This document shows, in pieces, positions 46,088 through 58,994 of a DNA stretch of 64,000 bases. This stretch comes from Rhizoclosmatium globosum. Its lineage: Eukaryota; Chytridiomycota; Chytridiomycetes; Chytridiales; Chytriomycetaceae. The stretch lies in contig MCGO01000060.1 in NCBI GenBank assembly GCA_002104985.1, forward strand, positions 206,039 through 270,038, given 5' to 3'. A program made the position numbers and the translations under genes. Position 1 is the first letter of the stretch. Every line of letters begins with the position of its first letter. Below the pieces are notes generated by a model that saw only the letters and a list, made by a program, of their open reading frames with translations, did not search any database and was not told the DNA's origin.

Positions 46088-46591
46088 ATGACCCAAGAAC
46101 AACAACACCCAACAACCAGTTCGTTGCTAGCACCTGCTTCAACACTATTAGCCAAATCAAGGTCGTTGGGCCGACAACTGAAATCCAAAGTGCTTCAAAA
46201 AATCAAGGGCGCAGCAACAGCATCATTGGCTCGAGAAAACAAGAAATTAGAGCAAAAGCTGGATGGGGCGTATCAGAGTCTCGTTGTTGTTCGAGAGAAG
46301 CTCAAGAGTGTTGAACGGGAGAGGGATGAGATTGCCAGACGGATGAGTCGAGTCGCGAGGGGGAGCCTGAGTAGAAGAGGTAGTTTGGTTATTGAGGAAC
46401 CAGAAGAGAAGAAAGGAATGAGAGTGAGTGAGAGTGTGGTTGCAGCGTGTATTCTTGTTGTGGTTTGGTTGATAGTGTTCAGTGGATCCAGTGGTTCAGT
46501 CAACATCAAGTGGATATTATGGGAAGTATCGCGGCTTTCAACAAATCCCGTGTCACAGCGTGCATCTGTGTTGGATTCATTTATTGTTTGA
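46088..46591 (+). CDS. Small coiled-coil protein with one membrane segment, unknown
   Basis: 167 residues, no intron needed. Residues 45-95 form a coiled coil (ENKKLEQKLDGAYQSLVVV, REKLKSVERERDEIARRMSR). A membrane segment (SVVAACILVVVWLIVFSG) follows at about 120-137, so this looks like a tail-anchored or single-pass protein. The last 30 residues could instead be spliced differently (a GTATCG site lies after TGGGAA near 46521). No family was recognised. Confidence 0.5.
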   Translation: MTQEQQHPTTSSLLAPASTLLAKSRSLGRQLKSKVLQKIKGAATASLARENKKLEQKLDGAYQSLVVVREKLKSVERERDEIARRMSRVARGSLSRRGSLVIEEPEEKKGMRVSESVVAACILVVVWLIVFSGSSGSVNIKWILWEVSRLSTNPVSQRASVLDSFIV

Positions 46592-46677
46592 TTATTGATG
46601 CTTATTTTCTTTCTTTCTTCTTGTTTTTTGTGAAACACTTTGAAACATTATTCCACCACAACCACCACTACGATTGA

Positions 46678-49211
46678 ATGTATTCATCGTACTCGTCTGA
46701 CGAGGAGGACTGTGACACATTCTCGATCCACCAGCTTCGCAGTGAGAGTCCCTTCTGAGCCAAGTACCACCTAGCAACCTTCCTAGCACTGGCACTTCAA
46801 CCACAACCACCACCACAAACCGACTCAATTCAATTCTTCTTCTCGCTGGCTTCGAACCCTTTTCACCAAGTTCCAACGACGGATTCGTTCAAGTTTTCAA
46901 GTTGAGCGAGTTGTTTCGACGCTTCTTTCGTCGCTTTCGAGTGTTTCCAGTGCGCATTCGGAGATTGCGAGTGCGCTCGATCGCGCAATTGCCGATTCGA
47001 ATGTGCTTGTCGATCGGGTGGCAAGGCTGAAAAGAGACGTGAATGCGAAGGAAAAGGAGGTGTTGAAGCTGGCTGAATTGCGGAAGGAGGTGTGTATTAA
47101 TCTCTAATAAGTGGTAGTGTGACTAATTGGGACTTGAACAGGCCGATGATGCTTGTAGGGATGCAGTGGTTCGGAGGAAGGATGTCGAGAGGGAACTCAG
47201 AAGTGTGAAAGGTCACTTGCTCGAACTTGTAAAGAAGGTGGGATGCTGTCAAGAGGGTGTTAAAGGATTCATGAGTATGTATTCTTCTCTTTTAGTTTGG
47301 TGGGAGGATACTGATGCATTGGGACATAGGTGCAGCCTCAAGCACTTCAACAAGAGGATCACAGGACCATCATGGACTGCCATGCAAAAAATGTACCGGT
47401 AAATTAAGACAATCAAAGTCTACCAGCGCGAATTGGGTCGAAGGCGTTGGATGGATCGACGAAGACGAGAGTACCAACAAAGTCATGTCTCCTTCATTTA
47501 CAAGCACTCGTCGACGGGTGCCTTCCACGCTAGCACTCTTGTTAATTCCCCTTCTACTACCCCCTCTCCCTATTCTTCTCCTTCTTCGTTCGTACCTCTG
47601 TGCACAGGAATAACAGCCTGAAGCCTCCAATGACTACCTCGACTACTCGGGCGTCTTCTTATATAACTCCACCCCCTTCTCCACTTCCATCTCGCACGAA
47701 ATCTGGTATCCCCACGTCTCCGTCTTCTAAATCTACTAGAGGCACACCAACACCTTCCTCTCCCGCCTCATCCACACACTCCGCGTCCTCTTCCTCAGCA
47801 GCCTCTGAAATCGATGTCAAATTATTAGACACGCTCGTGCATCAACACGCGCAACTCATGAAAGCTCTCTCAGAGACGTCTCCGCCTTCTTCATTTGTCG
47901 ATGCTTTTCATTCGGACGTGGGTGGGTTGGAGGAGAGTGGAAGAAGCTGGAGGAGGAGAAGGAAGTGTTTGGGACGCGGAAGGTGGAGTTTGAGAAGGAG
48001 CGGTGGAGTTTTGGAGGGAGAGGGATGTGTTTTGGAGGGAGAGGCGGGAATTTGAGGAGGAAGTGAGGAGGTTTATGGTGTTGAAGGTTGTGGTTGATGT
48101 GGATGAGGCTGTTGCTGTTGTTGAAGATGGTATGAGAAAGAGTGATGACCATATTGTGAGGGTGACGATAAAATGGAAGAGTTTGAGGGTGAATTAGAAT
48201 CTGTTGATCAGATTCTGGATGGATTGGTTGGACGGGTTTCTGTAGGTGGGAGTCGGAGCTCGTCAGAGGTTTCGTCTCCTGTTGGAGGTCCTACACCAAA
48301 AAATGGGGAGTTTGAGGAGTTGGGGTCTAGTATGCCTGTGAGGGAAGCGAACTTGATGCGGATAAGTGGTGGGGAGAGCGGAAGTTCGTCGGAGGCTTCA
48401 TCGCCTGCTAGTGCTCCTGTTGATCCAGTCGAAGAATGCGATCATTCTGAGTCTGTGAAGAATCCAAGCTACCGATTGATCTGCCTGTCGATCGTAGATC
48501 CTCGATCAATGACAACGAGGAGAGCCTGTTGCGGTTGAGCCAGTAGCACAACTACTGGACTGGTCGAATCAAATGAAGATATCGATTCTATAGACTCTCG
48601 GATGGATAGGAAGCAGGACTTTACACCAACAATACCAGTAACAACCAGCAGCCTCATATTGACCATGAACATCAAGTACATCTCATGAAACTCCAACAAG
48701 CGAACCCCTTCAACAAACGGAACCGAAATCATCATCCAGCCTGAACCCCAATCACCGGCTCTCCACGAACCACTGCAGAAACACTCAAACCAGCTCTGAA
48801 AACAGTCGCACTCAGACCTAGCACACGTTCTCTCATTGCACAATTCGAGAAACCAAGAGTAACATGGGCGTTACCCGACCCAACCATAAAATGCACACAC
48901 GCAGCAGTGCTTCCACATGTTCCTACCACCGGGGGAAATCGGAGTTGTTCCTGGGGATCTTTTGCATGTCTTTGAGGAAGGGGATGGGATGCGATGATAC
49001 GGTGAAAGTTGTGAATTTGACGCGGTCTAGGGAAGGGCTTGTTGTTCAAGGATTTGTACCCAGACGGGTTTTGAGGAAGGTTGTTGGTGGAGCTAGTCGG
49101 CTTGTTGTTGGGGTTTCGGAGGAAGGGGCGGATGGGGAGGGGGTTGGGAAGGAGTTTGTTGGAGCTATTTTGGGTGGTGATGGTGTGTTGGGGAGGGGGG
49201 AGGGACAGTGA
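46678..49211 (+). CDS. Coiled-coil / SH3-type protein, reading frame badly broken
   Basis: Starts ATGTATTCATCG with an apparent short first exon (to about 46742). Coiled-coil pieces follow (ALDRAIADSNVLVDRV before an intron at 47092-47141; ADDACRDAVVRRKDVE after it), then Ser/Pro-rich linkers, more coil (KLEEEKEVFGTRKVEFEKER) and an SH3-like end (GVVPGDLLHVFEEG, then GFVPRRVL). The parts lie in different frames. Single-base repairs near 48001 (GG to GGG), 48931 (G5 to G6) and 48981 join them well, and more breaks are likely between 48450 and 48800. Either the gene is decaying or the sequence is poor here, so exact exons cannot be given. SH3 plus coiled coil suggests an actin or endocytosis adaptor, but this is weak. 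Confidence 0.45.
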
Positions 49212-49389
49212 TGGGTGTGGAGTTTAAGCAGCGGTTTATTTTTGGGATGGATTCCAAGTTGAATATTGAATGTAACTATTATCACTATGAATATGAAATG
49301 TGTGAGAAAAGACAAAAAAGACGGATAGGCTGAAGCGCGAGAGGTACATGTCCAGAGTTTGAATCACTAAAGTGAGGAGACAATTGAAA

Positions 49390-50395
49390 CTACATGTTCT
49401 TTTTGCTTTCATCGACGCTGAGAGATCCTGGTCCAACGTGATTCAACAAGAGTAAACCGCCGATAATAGAAAGGTTTTGAAAGAAATCGTATCGCTCCAG
49501 GTCTCGTCTTGGATGGTCCCTGATAAATTCATTAATTAACAAAGCTTTTGGAGCAAGAGTCTTACTTTGGAAGCCACCACCATCCATTCAGAACGACATT
49601 TGCGAGAATTACGACACCCGTAAGTGCAGTTGTGCTCCATCGCGATTGAAATCCAAGAGCAACCGCTGTGCACGCGATGAAACAAGATAAGACTACGAGA
49701 ATGCGGAGGGGAGTCAATGTTCCGTCACCACCGAATAAGAAACTGAGAAACAAGAAGAGGAAGAGAACACGGCCTGAGAGTTGGAAATATGTTGCTTGAC
49801 TGTTTTTCTCAATTAACTATTAGAATACGTAACCATATAGCACACATACCCGGTTTTGCCCATCGACCCAAACTGAACATTTCGCCACTCTTTACTCTCA
49901 CTCAACGCCTTCTCCGCAAGCAAAAGCGTGAGTCCCCCACAAACGGAAAGCATACGGAAAATAAAAGACACGTCGAAAAGGATTCCGTATGCAAGTGACT
50001 GTGCGAATATCACGGAGATTAAGGTAATTGAGGCGGAGGCTGTGTGTTTTTTGAGGAGGAGGAGGGTTGATGATGTTGTCATTGTTAGGATGTTGAGGGC
50101 CAGGAATAGGTCGGCGGTTGTTGAGGAGAAGCCTGTGTGATTGGTTTTGATGGGTTGTTAGAATTGAGGAAGAGAGATGTATGGTAGTACCTCTGTATCC
50201 TTTAAGGAACTTGCTTTGGTCGTCCCATTGTGTCCATAGACGGAGTGAGTCTTCGTAGAATGTTGCGATGATTAAGAATCGTGCTATTAGTGGCATATGT
50301 GGTTTGATTGTTGTTGACGCTGAGTCGATTACGCGTTCGATTTGTTGGAGAGGAGTTAGGACATGAGCGGGTTGATTCAGATGGTTTTTGTTCAA
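49390..50395 (-). CDS. SURF4/Erv29-type cargo receptor, copy 1
   Basis: Exons 50395-50191, 50132-49850, 49799-49566, 49519-49390 (introns 58, 50 and 46 nt). Multi-pass membrane protein with family landmarks [46 protein letters not shown], then [16 protein letters not shown]. It ends SKKNM: the last four residues KKNM form a KKxx ER-retrieval signal, as in Erv29/SURF4, which gather soluble cargo into COPII vesicles and cycle between ER and Golgi. The frame is open to 50395 but no ATG is found at a sensible place before the conserved part; a short 5' exon is probably missing. Head-to-head with copy 2. Confidence 0.78.
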
Positions 50396-50712
50396 TGTGA
50401 TTGTTTCCTTGTTGTCACGGATTTACATCTGGTCAAGTTAAGTTTCACGATGGAATATCAATTTCCTGTAGTGTAAAAGATGGGCACTGTTTGATGCCGT
50501 CAAATGATGGTAGATGCAACTATGATCGATAGATATCTTCGATAAATTCAATGCTTGGCACTGATTTAAAATGATTAAAAATAGCCAGAGTCCAATCGCG
50601 CAAGAAAGTATGAAGGGGAAATGGATGTGATTGGTGGAATAGAACGTGTCAATTTCACTTGGATTCGAGAAAGCCCAAAAGAAATCCAACAAACACTGCA
50701 CCCAAATCTCGA
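50396..50712. promoter_or_regulatory. Shared region between head-to-head SURF4 genes
   Basis: 317 nt between the two divergent SURF4-type genes; it must hold the promoters of both and probably the unseen first exon of copy 1. No clear TATA box on either side. Confidence 0.4.
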
Positions 50713-51755
<1,043 letters not shown>

Positions 51756-51933
51756 AGGAAGGGGATTTGAGTGTGTATTGGGTCTGGCGTTGCTGATTGT
51801 TTTTTAACTTGCCGTTTATTTTACTTTTTGTTTTTACCCCCGTCATATTGATGATGTTGTCTGATATGAAACATACACCTCTTTTTTAACATCATTGGAT
51901 TTATTAACTCGGGAATAATATTCGGGTGGTCAC

Positions 51934-53640
51934 ATGATTCCGATCCATCAACATCATCCTTCAAAAGCGGAGCAAGTCACCACGCCCCAATTCAGGAAAT
52001 CACTGTCACGAATCCAAATGCCGTCGCCTCCATTCCAAATCCTCGAAGCAACAGTCGCTCAACTCCGATCTGCTTTGGATAATGAACAAGTGACAAGTCT
52101 CGAGCTTGTGCAGTTCTATGTTGAGTCTTTTGGTTATTGTTGGAAGCATTCAATCTAATCTCTGACGTAGCTTGCCCGTATCAAGGCGCACAATCTGGAA
52201 GGATCAGCCTTACACGCGGTAATTGAGACCAACCCGGACGCTGAAGCCCTGGCTGTGGCTGCTGATGCAGAGAGACCCACCTATCGAGAAAGTATGGACG
52301 GGATGTTCCAATGTTGCATGGGATTCCGGTCATGTTAAAGGTTTGCGACTTCGAATTCAAAATCAGAAGTTGAGACTCTCTGTTTCAGGATAACATGGCG
52401 ACAAAGGATAAAATGCAGACAACGGCTGGGAGCTGGTTACTCGATGGAAGTATCGTCCCGCGGGATGCTGGAGTTGTTTCTCGGTTGCGTGAGGCTGGGG
52501 CGGTTATTCTTGGGAAAGGTGGATGTTATTTTTTGATTATTGTCAATATGCGCGACTGACGCTATGAAACAACAAAAAAGCGAATATGACTGAATGGGCA
52601 AACTGGTGTGCCGGTGGTGTTATGCCAGATGGATGGTCTGGTCGCGGTGGTCAAACAAAGAATCCGTTTGGTGGAACTACTTCAGGGTCGTCATCTGGAT
52701 CTGCTGTTTGTGCAACTGCGAATTTCGCGGCAGTCACGCTTGGAACTGAGACGGATGGATCGATTGTGAGTCCGTCGTGTTTGATGAGTGTTGTTGGGCT
52801 GAAACCGACTGTTGGATTGACGTCGAGGAGTGGAGTGATTCCCATCTCGGGGTCACAGGATTCCGTGGGGCCTATTACGCGGTGTGTCGAGGATGCCGCG
52901 GCTTTGTTGGATGTTATTTGTGGGGTGGATGAGTTTGATTTGAAGACGAGGGACGCTGATGGGAAGAGGCCAGGGGTTTCTTATACGTCGTTTTTGAAGA
53001 GGGAGGTGGAGCGTTGGATGGAATACGGATTGGGTTTGATGCATCGATGGCGGATGAAGCTTGTTTTGCGAGTGTGGATGTATTCAAGAAGCTTGGTGCA
53101 ACGGTTGTTGATGTCGTGTTTCCGGATGTGGATCAAGGGACGACACGTACTGTCTTTTCATATGAATTCAAGGCTGGGATTAAGGACTATTTAGGACAGC
53201 TTGAGAATTGCCCTTACAAGACGCTGGAGGATTTGGTTGTTGCGAATGCCAAAGATTCCAGAGAAGGAAACTGGGGAACTCATGATTGGGATTGCACTGT
53301 TGGAGATTTGGATGATCCGGTGTATCGAGATGCTATTGACCTGCAATTGAAATCTGCGAGGGAGAATGGACTCGACAAGTTTTTCAAGGAGAATCAGTTG
53401 GATGCTTTTGTTGGGAAACCGACCGACTTTGACAATGTTTGTCTTGATATGGCGCATGCAGCGGCCATGTCTGGGTATCCTGTGATGACAGTGCCGGCTC
53501 CAGGTGATAAAACGATTCCAAGTGCGATTGGATTGATTGGATTAGCATGGAGCGAGCCCACTTTATTACAAATTGGATATGCCTATGAGCAGGAGACTCA
53601 TGGACGTGTTGTTCCAGTGTTGTCTGAAGGGACCCTGTAG
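51934..53640 (+). CDS. Amidase signature family enzyme
   Basis: Exons 51934-52119, 52171-52340, 52389-52518, 52581-53640 (introns 51, 48 and 62 nt). Two single-base gaps break the frame: the AAA run at 52289-52291 (YREK-YGRDVP) and GGAGCG near 53009-53012 (VEALDGIRIG). With both restored all phases agree, about 515 residues. The catalytic triad of the family can be seen: Lys in PVMLKDN, and the two serines of the glycine/serine-rich motif TSGSSSGSAV, followed by GTETDGSI. These enzymes hydrolyse amide bonds (for example amides, fatty acid amides, Glu-tRNA); the substrate is unknown. No signal peptide is evident, so it is probably cytosolic. The first intron has the donor GTTGAGT. Confidence 0.82.
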
Positions 53641-53827
53641 CAAATAAATGCTTCGACAAATATACCTAAAAAGGTACTTCTCGGTCGAATTTGATTGGTC
53701 TTATATTTTTGCTGAAACCTGATTGGCATTTAGACGAGGAGTGTTCTGTGAACAATGGCAACAGAATTGACAACTACAAAAACAAAAAAAAGGAACTCAT
53801 TGAAGAAACCACCGAATCCCTCTAAAA

Positions 53828-54645
53828 ATGAACGCTCTTCTTCTCGCTCTTCTTGCACTTGCGTCCAACGTGTTGGCTGCCACATCCTCTGTTGCTGCCC
53901 CAGCCGCGACTGTTTCACCAAAACCTGCGACTACTTCGCCAAAACCCGCGACTACTTCGCCAAAACCATCTTCTGGAAAAGATGCGATTCCTGCTGGAAC
54001 TGGTATTAGTATTATTCAGCCCCTCACTGGATCTGTATTCCAAGTTGGACAACAGCTTGTATGTTTTCAATTTGTCTTTGAACCACATGATGATCGTAAT
54101 TTAATGGACAAAACGTACAGACTATCACTTGGTCATTGAATGGACCTCAAAATACTGATTTCAACAAGGGAAACATTACTTTTGAGATTGGGGTGAGTTT
54201 ATTTTACTTCTGAAACAGGCTGACGTGATTACATTATTAATCAACCAAACAACATCATTAGGATGGAAGCAACCCAAATAATGTTCTTCCAGTTACCAAT
54301 GGAGCACTCACTTTTGCAAAGGCACCTATTGTTGGAGACTTGACGGCCATCACCACGATTCCAGCAGTTGCGAACGGAAAGAACTACACCATCAAGGCCA
54401 CCTTTAGAGATGCTGCTGCTGGCAAATTCTTGAACTGGTTCTCCCCCAATTTTGCAGTTCAAGGATCATCCGTTGTTGTACCTCCAGCAAGTTCTAGCGC
54501 CGCTGCTGCTTCTTCTGCAGCCGCATCTGGAACTGCCGCGAACACAATCAAGACCATTTCTGTTACCAGTGAGGGACGTTCAAGCGGCATTTCACAAACT
54601 AGTGTCTTGTTGGCTCTTGTTCCTGCTCTTTTGTTGGCCTTCTAA
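53828..54645 (+). CDS. Kre9/Knh1-like GPI-anchored surface protein, cluster copy 1
   Basis: Exons 53828-54058, 54121-54192, 54262-54645; 228 residues, frame intact. It has a signal peptide (MNALLLALLALASNVLA), a short PKPATTS repeat of wall-spanning type, then the Kre9/Knh1 domain: ISIIQPLTGSVFQVGQQL, TITWSLNGP, NITFEIG, and NYTIKATFRD. The tail is Ala/Ser-rich with a hydrophobic end (VLLALVPALLLAF), a GPI signal. The intron before TITW is in the same place in every paralogue except copy 2. First of four on the plus strand. Confidence 0.82.
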
Positions 54646-54826
54646 GTGGATGTGTGTCCATGCTTGTGTTGATGTTACCCCATACTATCTATTTTTCTTT
54701 TGCGTACTTATGAATAAACCCATTAATCAAGATTAAGCTTATGTAAAGAAGGGGGAAAGGAGAGGGAGACACTCGTGCACAAATTGAAAAAACTTTCACG
54801 CAACCAACCAACCAACCACTTCCCAA

Positions 54827-55550
54827 ATGCAGGTCCTCTCCTTCTTTGCCCTTGCCGCTGTTGCCGCTGCCCAGACCTCCACCACCACTGTCACTGCCGC
54901 CGTTGCAGCTGCCAGCACCACTGCCGCAGCTGTTGTTGCTCCAACTGGCTCTGACGGATGCTCTACTTCTGGAGGAGGCCGCATCTCAATCATCAACCCA
55001 CTCCAGGGCTCCGTTGCCACTGCCAACCAGTCCTTGACTATCACCTGGTCCTCAAACGGTGCCGATGCTGCCTTCCAGAGCTCAACCATTGGTTTCCAGA
55101 TTGTCGTAAGTTACTTGTTCTTGTTAACCTAATGATCACCCAATTTGCTCACCTTCCTTCACAACCGAAAAGGATGCCACCAACTCCGCCAACGCCCAAC
55201 TTGTTGCTGAGTTGGTCTTCCCAAAGCCTGTCAACGTTGCTGACGGTACTGCCACCGCCGTCATCCCAGCCTCTGTCCCAGCCGGAACTGCCTACGGTAT
55301 CCGTTCCACCTACAAGGACACCAGCAAGTGGTCTTACTGTGAGTGTGATTCCTTACTTTGGAAGAGGGGGGAAGGATTGGTTGTGTCCTCCAAATCGATG
55401 TCTAATTTTGAATGTGATAACACAGGCTACTCTCCAAAGTTCACCATCAACGCTGTCCCAGCCCCAGCCGTTGTTACCACCACCAAGAGCTCTGCCGCTG
55501 CCGCCGGTGTTGCTGCCGTCGTTGCCGCCGCTGCTGTCTTGGCCCTCTAA
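54827..55550 (+). CDS. Kre9/Knh1-like GPI-anchored surface protein, cluster copy 2, codon-biased
   Basis: Exons 54827-55105, 55173-55338, 55426-55550; 189 residues. Signal peptide, Ala/Thr-rich head, then ISIINPLQGSVATANQSL, TITWSSNG, FQIV, PAGTAYGIRSTYKD and CYSPKFTI; the C-terminal hydrophobic end is VAAVVAAAAVLAL. Codons are strongly biased to C-ending forms (GCC, ACC, GTC, AAG), much more than in neighbours, which is typical of very highly expressed genes. The intron normally found before TITW is absent here. Probably a major surface protein. Confidence 0.82.
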
Positions 55551-56052
55551 ATTACCCTGACGTGAAGAAAACCCCCCCGCTCTTTCCCTTTTTTTGCATC
55601 TTGAATTGTTTTGTATTTGTTATTGTTTCATCCACGCTTTTTTTCGTTTATAAAGGAGAGGAGAGGAGGATATAGAGTCACAATAATTCATTTTGTTTAG
55701 ACTTTTCACTTCGCCTCATATTTTCGTTGAATTAAATTGCGTGCAATTTGGCTTCTACACATTAGAGATTATGGATCATCTTCAAGCAAATGATTTCTTG
55801 TGATTTTGATTGATTGGATATTGCCAAAAGTTTGTACCCAAAAGTTTAAGGGGTATTACCAATATCTATTGCGCACAGTCTATGAATTATCTTATAACAA
55901 ACGAACTATGTCGGGGGGTGTCTTCAAAACGTCTCTTGAAGGAAGGGAACAATGGAGAGACTTGTCAACATTGTTTGATGGCACGCACACGTATAAAAAC
56001 GCAGAATGGTATTGTTTAGAAGTTCATAATATAGATCAAAATCATACCGAAA
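55551..56052 (+). promoter_or_regulatory. Intergenic region with TATA box (55992-55998)
   Basis: 502 nt between cluster copies 2 and 3. Starts with a C-run 3' flank; TATAAAA lies at 55992-55998, 55-61 nt before the next ATG. No coding sequence recognised. Confidence 0.45.
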
Positions 56053-56976
56053 ATGACAATGCTTGCTGTTGCCCTTGTTGCTGCTTCTTTCGTGTCTGCT
56101 CAAACCTTCAGTGTTGTTCCAGGCAGCTCTTCTTCCACTGTTGCGACTGTCACAGCCTCAACAGTAACCACGACTGCAAGTTCTTCTGTTTCTTCGGTTG
56201 CTGGTGGAGCTGTGGGATACACTGCGTCTTCAACCTCAAGTGTCGCGTCTTCTGCATCAAGTGCTGCTGCCGCTGTTTCAACTGCATCTGGTCTTCCAAA
56301 TGACGGATGTACAACAAGTAGCGGTGCTGCTATTCAGATTATTAATCCACAGCAAGGAACTGCGTACAGTACTGGACAATCGCTTGTGAGTTCTTCTTTG
56401 GTTGTTTTTTGGATTCAACAGAATACTAAGCCTAAACGAACAGCAAATCACATGGAATATTGTTGGTGTCAATGATCCTGTCTTTACTAGTGGAAACCTG
56501 ACGTTCGAGATCGCGGTATGTGTTTGTGTCCCCATCAACCATTGTTTTGTCACAGATGTTCTTTGTTTGAAATCTAACAATCCAAACATCGAACCAATTA
56601 GAATGCTGCGAACCCTGCGTTCATTACATCTGTTTCTGGAGGTGCACTGACATTCGCAACACAAGTCAAGGTCAGTGATATGATCGCGAACGCACAAGCG
56701 ATTGGGAATATTCCTAGTTCGACAACGTATACTGTCAAGTCAACGTATAAAGATGGAACAGTGTTTCGATACTGCTTCTCGCCAAAGTTTACAGTGAATA
56801 ATGCGGCTAATGGTGGCAGTGGTAGTGGTGGAGGTTTGCCCACAGGATTGCCAACTGGTTCGCCTACTGCTAATGGAGGTGGATCTGGAGCTGTTAGTCG
56901 GACTACAACTTCGAGTGCGAGGGCTGGGAATGTTCCAACATGGATTGGTCTCGTTATTGCTCTTTTGTTACTCTAA
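56053..56976 (+). CDS. Kre9/Knh1-like GPI-anchored surface protein, cluster copy 3
   Basis: Exons 56053-56385, 56444-56515, 56602-56976; 259 residues, frame intact. Signal peptide (MTMLAVALVAASFVSA), a long Ser/Thr/Ala-rich stalk, then IQIINPQQGTAYSTGQSL, QITWNIVG, NLTFEIA, TYTVKSTYKD and CFSPKFTV; Gly-rich tail and a hydrophobic GPI-type end (TWIGLVIALLLL). In this copy the stalk comes before the domain rather than after it. A cell-wall or membrane surface role follows from the family. Confidence 0.82.
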
Positions 56977-57115
56977 GCTATTTCTTTTCATTTTAATGAT
57001 GCCACGAGCTTTATTTTAAATCTGAAATAATTATACCCATACACCAGCACTTTCTTTCTTGGCACCCTTTTCTTTTTCTTTGTTCTATTTCTGTCCTGTC
57101 AGCCACCAAAGAAAG

Positions 57116-58341
57116 ATGGTCTCAGCTTTCCTCGTTCTCACAGCTGCCGCCCTTGTTCAAGCTCAATCAGCCGCGCAAACAGACTTCTTGAAACAGTTTG
57201 CGGGTATTGTCAATTCGCAGCCAGCCTGTGTTGGAGCCTGTGTATCCTCGGTGAGAGGTTGAAAGTGACACGTGAGAAGGTTACTTACCTTTGCTGCACC
57301 ACCAGTTTGACTCGACAACTGATGCCCTAACACTTACTCGACACATGTGTGCCAATGCGGGACAGACTGCGGCCTTTGTTGCAACGTGTGTTCAGCGGAC
57401 TGGCGGATGCTCTGGCTCGGACTTGGCAATGGGAAATGCGTTTGTATGTGCCGAATCGTGTTAGTTACTTGGATTAAGCTGACTTGTTGGAAAAGGCAGC
57501 AGCAATTTCAAAGGGAATCTGTGATGTGTGGGCTTCAATTTCGACACCAACAGCCCCAACGACAACTGCGGCTGCTCCTCCACCAACTGTAACAACTGCG
57601 GGAGTAGCTCTGCCTGCGACAACTACAACTGCTGCGATTGTTCAGACAACTACCACTGCTGCAGTTCCAACAACAACCTCAAATGTTGCTCCAACCTCGG
57701 CTGTTGTTGCTGCGACTTCCGTTGGTGCTCTGCGAACTTCAGCAACTTCACAAATCAATCCACTTACTACTCCTGCTGTATCGCTTGATGGATGCACAAC
57801 TGCAAGTGGGGCTTACATTTCCATCATTGCTCCTGCTGCCAATGACATCTACACGGTCGGTCAAAAGATGGTACGAAACAGCTTTATTTACAACCGCGGA
57901 CTTCGCCGAATTTTCTAACCACTCCCAACAAAGACTATTCTGTGGGCCATCGTCGGAAACCCAGACCCGGACTTCAACGCTGCAACCATCGGCTTTGAAA
58001 TTGCAAACGCTGCTGACCCAAACAACGTTCAGTCCGTCCCAGGTGGCGCTCTTTCGTTTTCTCCTTCCAACCCCCTCGTTTCCGATATTTCTGCGACTGC
58101 CACAGTTCCATCTATCCAATCTGGAAACTTGTACACGCTTAAATCGATTTACAAGGACGGGTCTGCGATCAAGAGCTGCTTTTCGCCAACTTTCAAAATC
58201 GTGAATAACGGTTCTCCGGTCGTGACTGCGAACAGTGGAAGTAGCGGTGCTGTTGCAGCGGGCCAGACTACAAAGACTGGTGCGGGTTCGGTTGCTTCAA
58301 TTGGGTTGGGAGGTCTCTTAGCTGCTGCCTTCTTTTGTTGA
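57116..58341 (+). CDS. Six-cysteine (CFEM-like) plus Kre9/Knh1-like surface protein, cluster copy 4
   Basis: Exons 57116-57250, 57306-57443, 57496-57870, 57934-58341; 351 residues. Signal peptide (MVSAFLVLTAAALVQA), then a six-cysteine module (ACVGAC, HMCAN, TCVQRTGGC, GICDVW) with the same pattern as the GPI protein at 30170-31415. Then come a Thr/Ala/Val-rich linker and a Kre9/Knh1 domain (ISIIAPAANDIYTVGQKM, TILWAIVG, IGFEIA, YTLKSIYKD, CFSPTFKI), ending in a short hydrophobic GPI-type tail. It thus joins the two surface modules that occur separately elsewhere in the window. Intron before TILW conserved. Confidence 0.78.
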
Positions 58342-58994
58342 TTCATGGTTTCGGTCGAACATATGGGCTCGTATTCTTTTGATTCGCTTTCCCACGCGTA
58401 TTATTGCTCCTTTAAATAAAAAATATGTTTCTTGAAAATTGAACTTGTTTCTATATCGGGATAGCCTGTTTGATTGATCGCTCACTCAGCCGGCTTCTTC
58501 ACGGAAAAATCAGATGGAGCGAGACGACCGGAACCCCTCTCCTACATCAAATGAAACCCTAAAATCATCCCCTGGAGTTGATCTTTGGCCAGAATTCTCT
58601 GACTGTAGACAAAAAGTGCATGGAATGTTCTAATGTGGAGAAAATCGTGTGAACGTGATGTACCACTAAACGTGTTTTAAGTGCAAGTATGGCTCCAATA
58701 TGTTGAAGACTGGGGAGGCGGCAAAGGCTGAGAACAAATTCTGTTGTACGCTGCAATTCCAGCAGTTGTTCAACTTTCAAGTTGAAGGATAGTTATGGCT
58801 TTGGATGGTGATATGCGACAAGTAGAGCCAACTTTAATATTCTTATTCTTATTTATGGTTAAATATAGCAATCTGAAAAACCGCTTTGAGAGTTTTGAAA
58901 TGTGTAATATCAGTTGAAAAAATCTCTCTTTGAATCTCCTAACGAGTTTCCCTTGAACACGAGTGCCCAATCAGTCAGTCTTGAAACGTTGAAT
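58342..58994. other. Intergenic region before the TIR-like/TPR gene
   Basis: 653 nt. I see no gene, RNA or repeat. It ends in the short 5' leader of the next gene. Confidence 0.4.
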
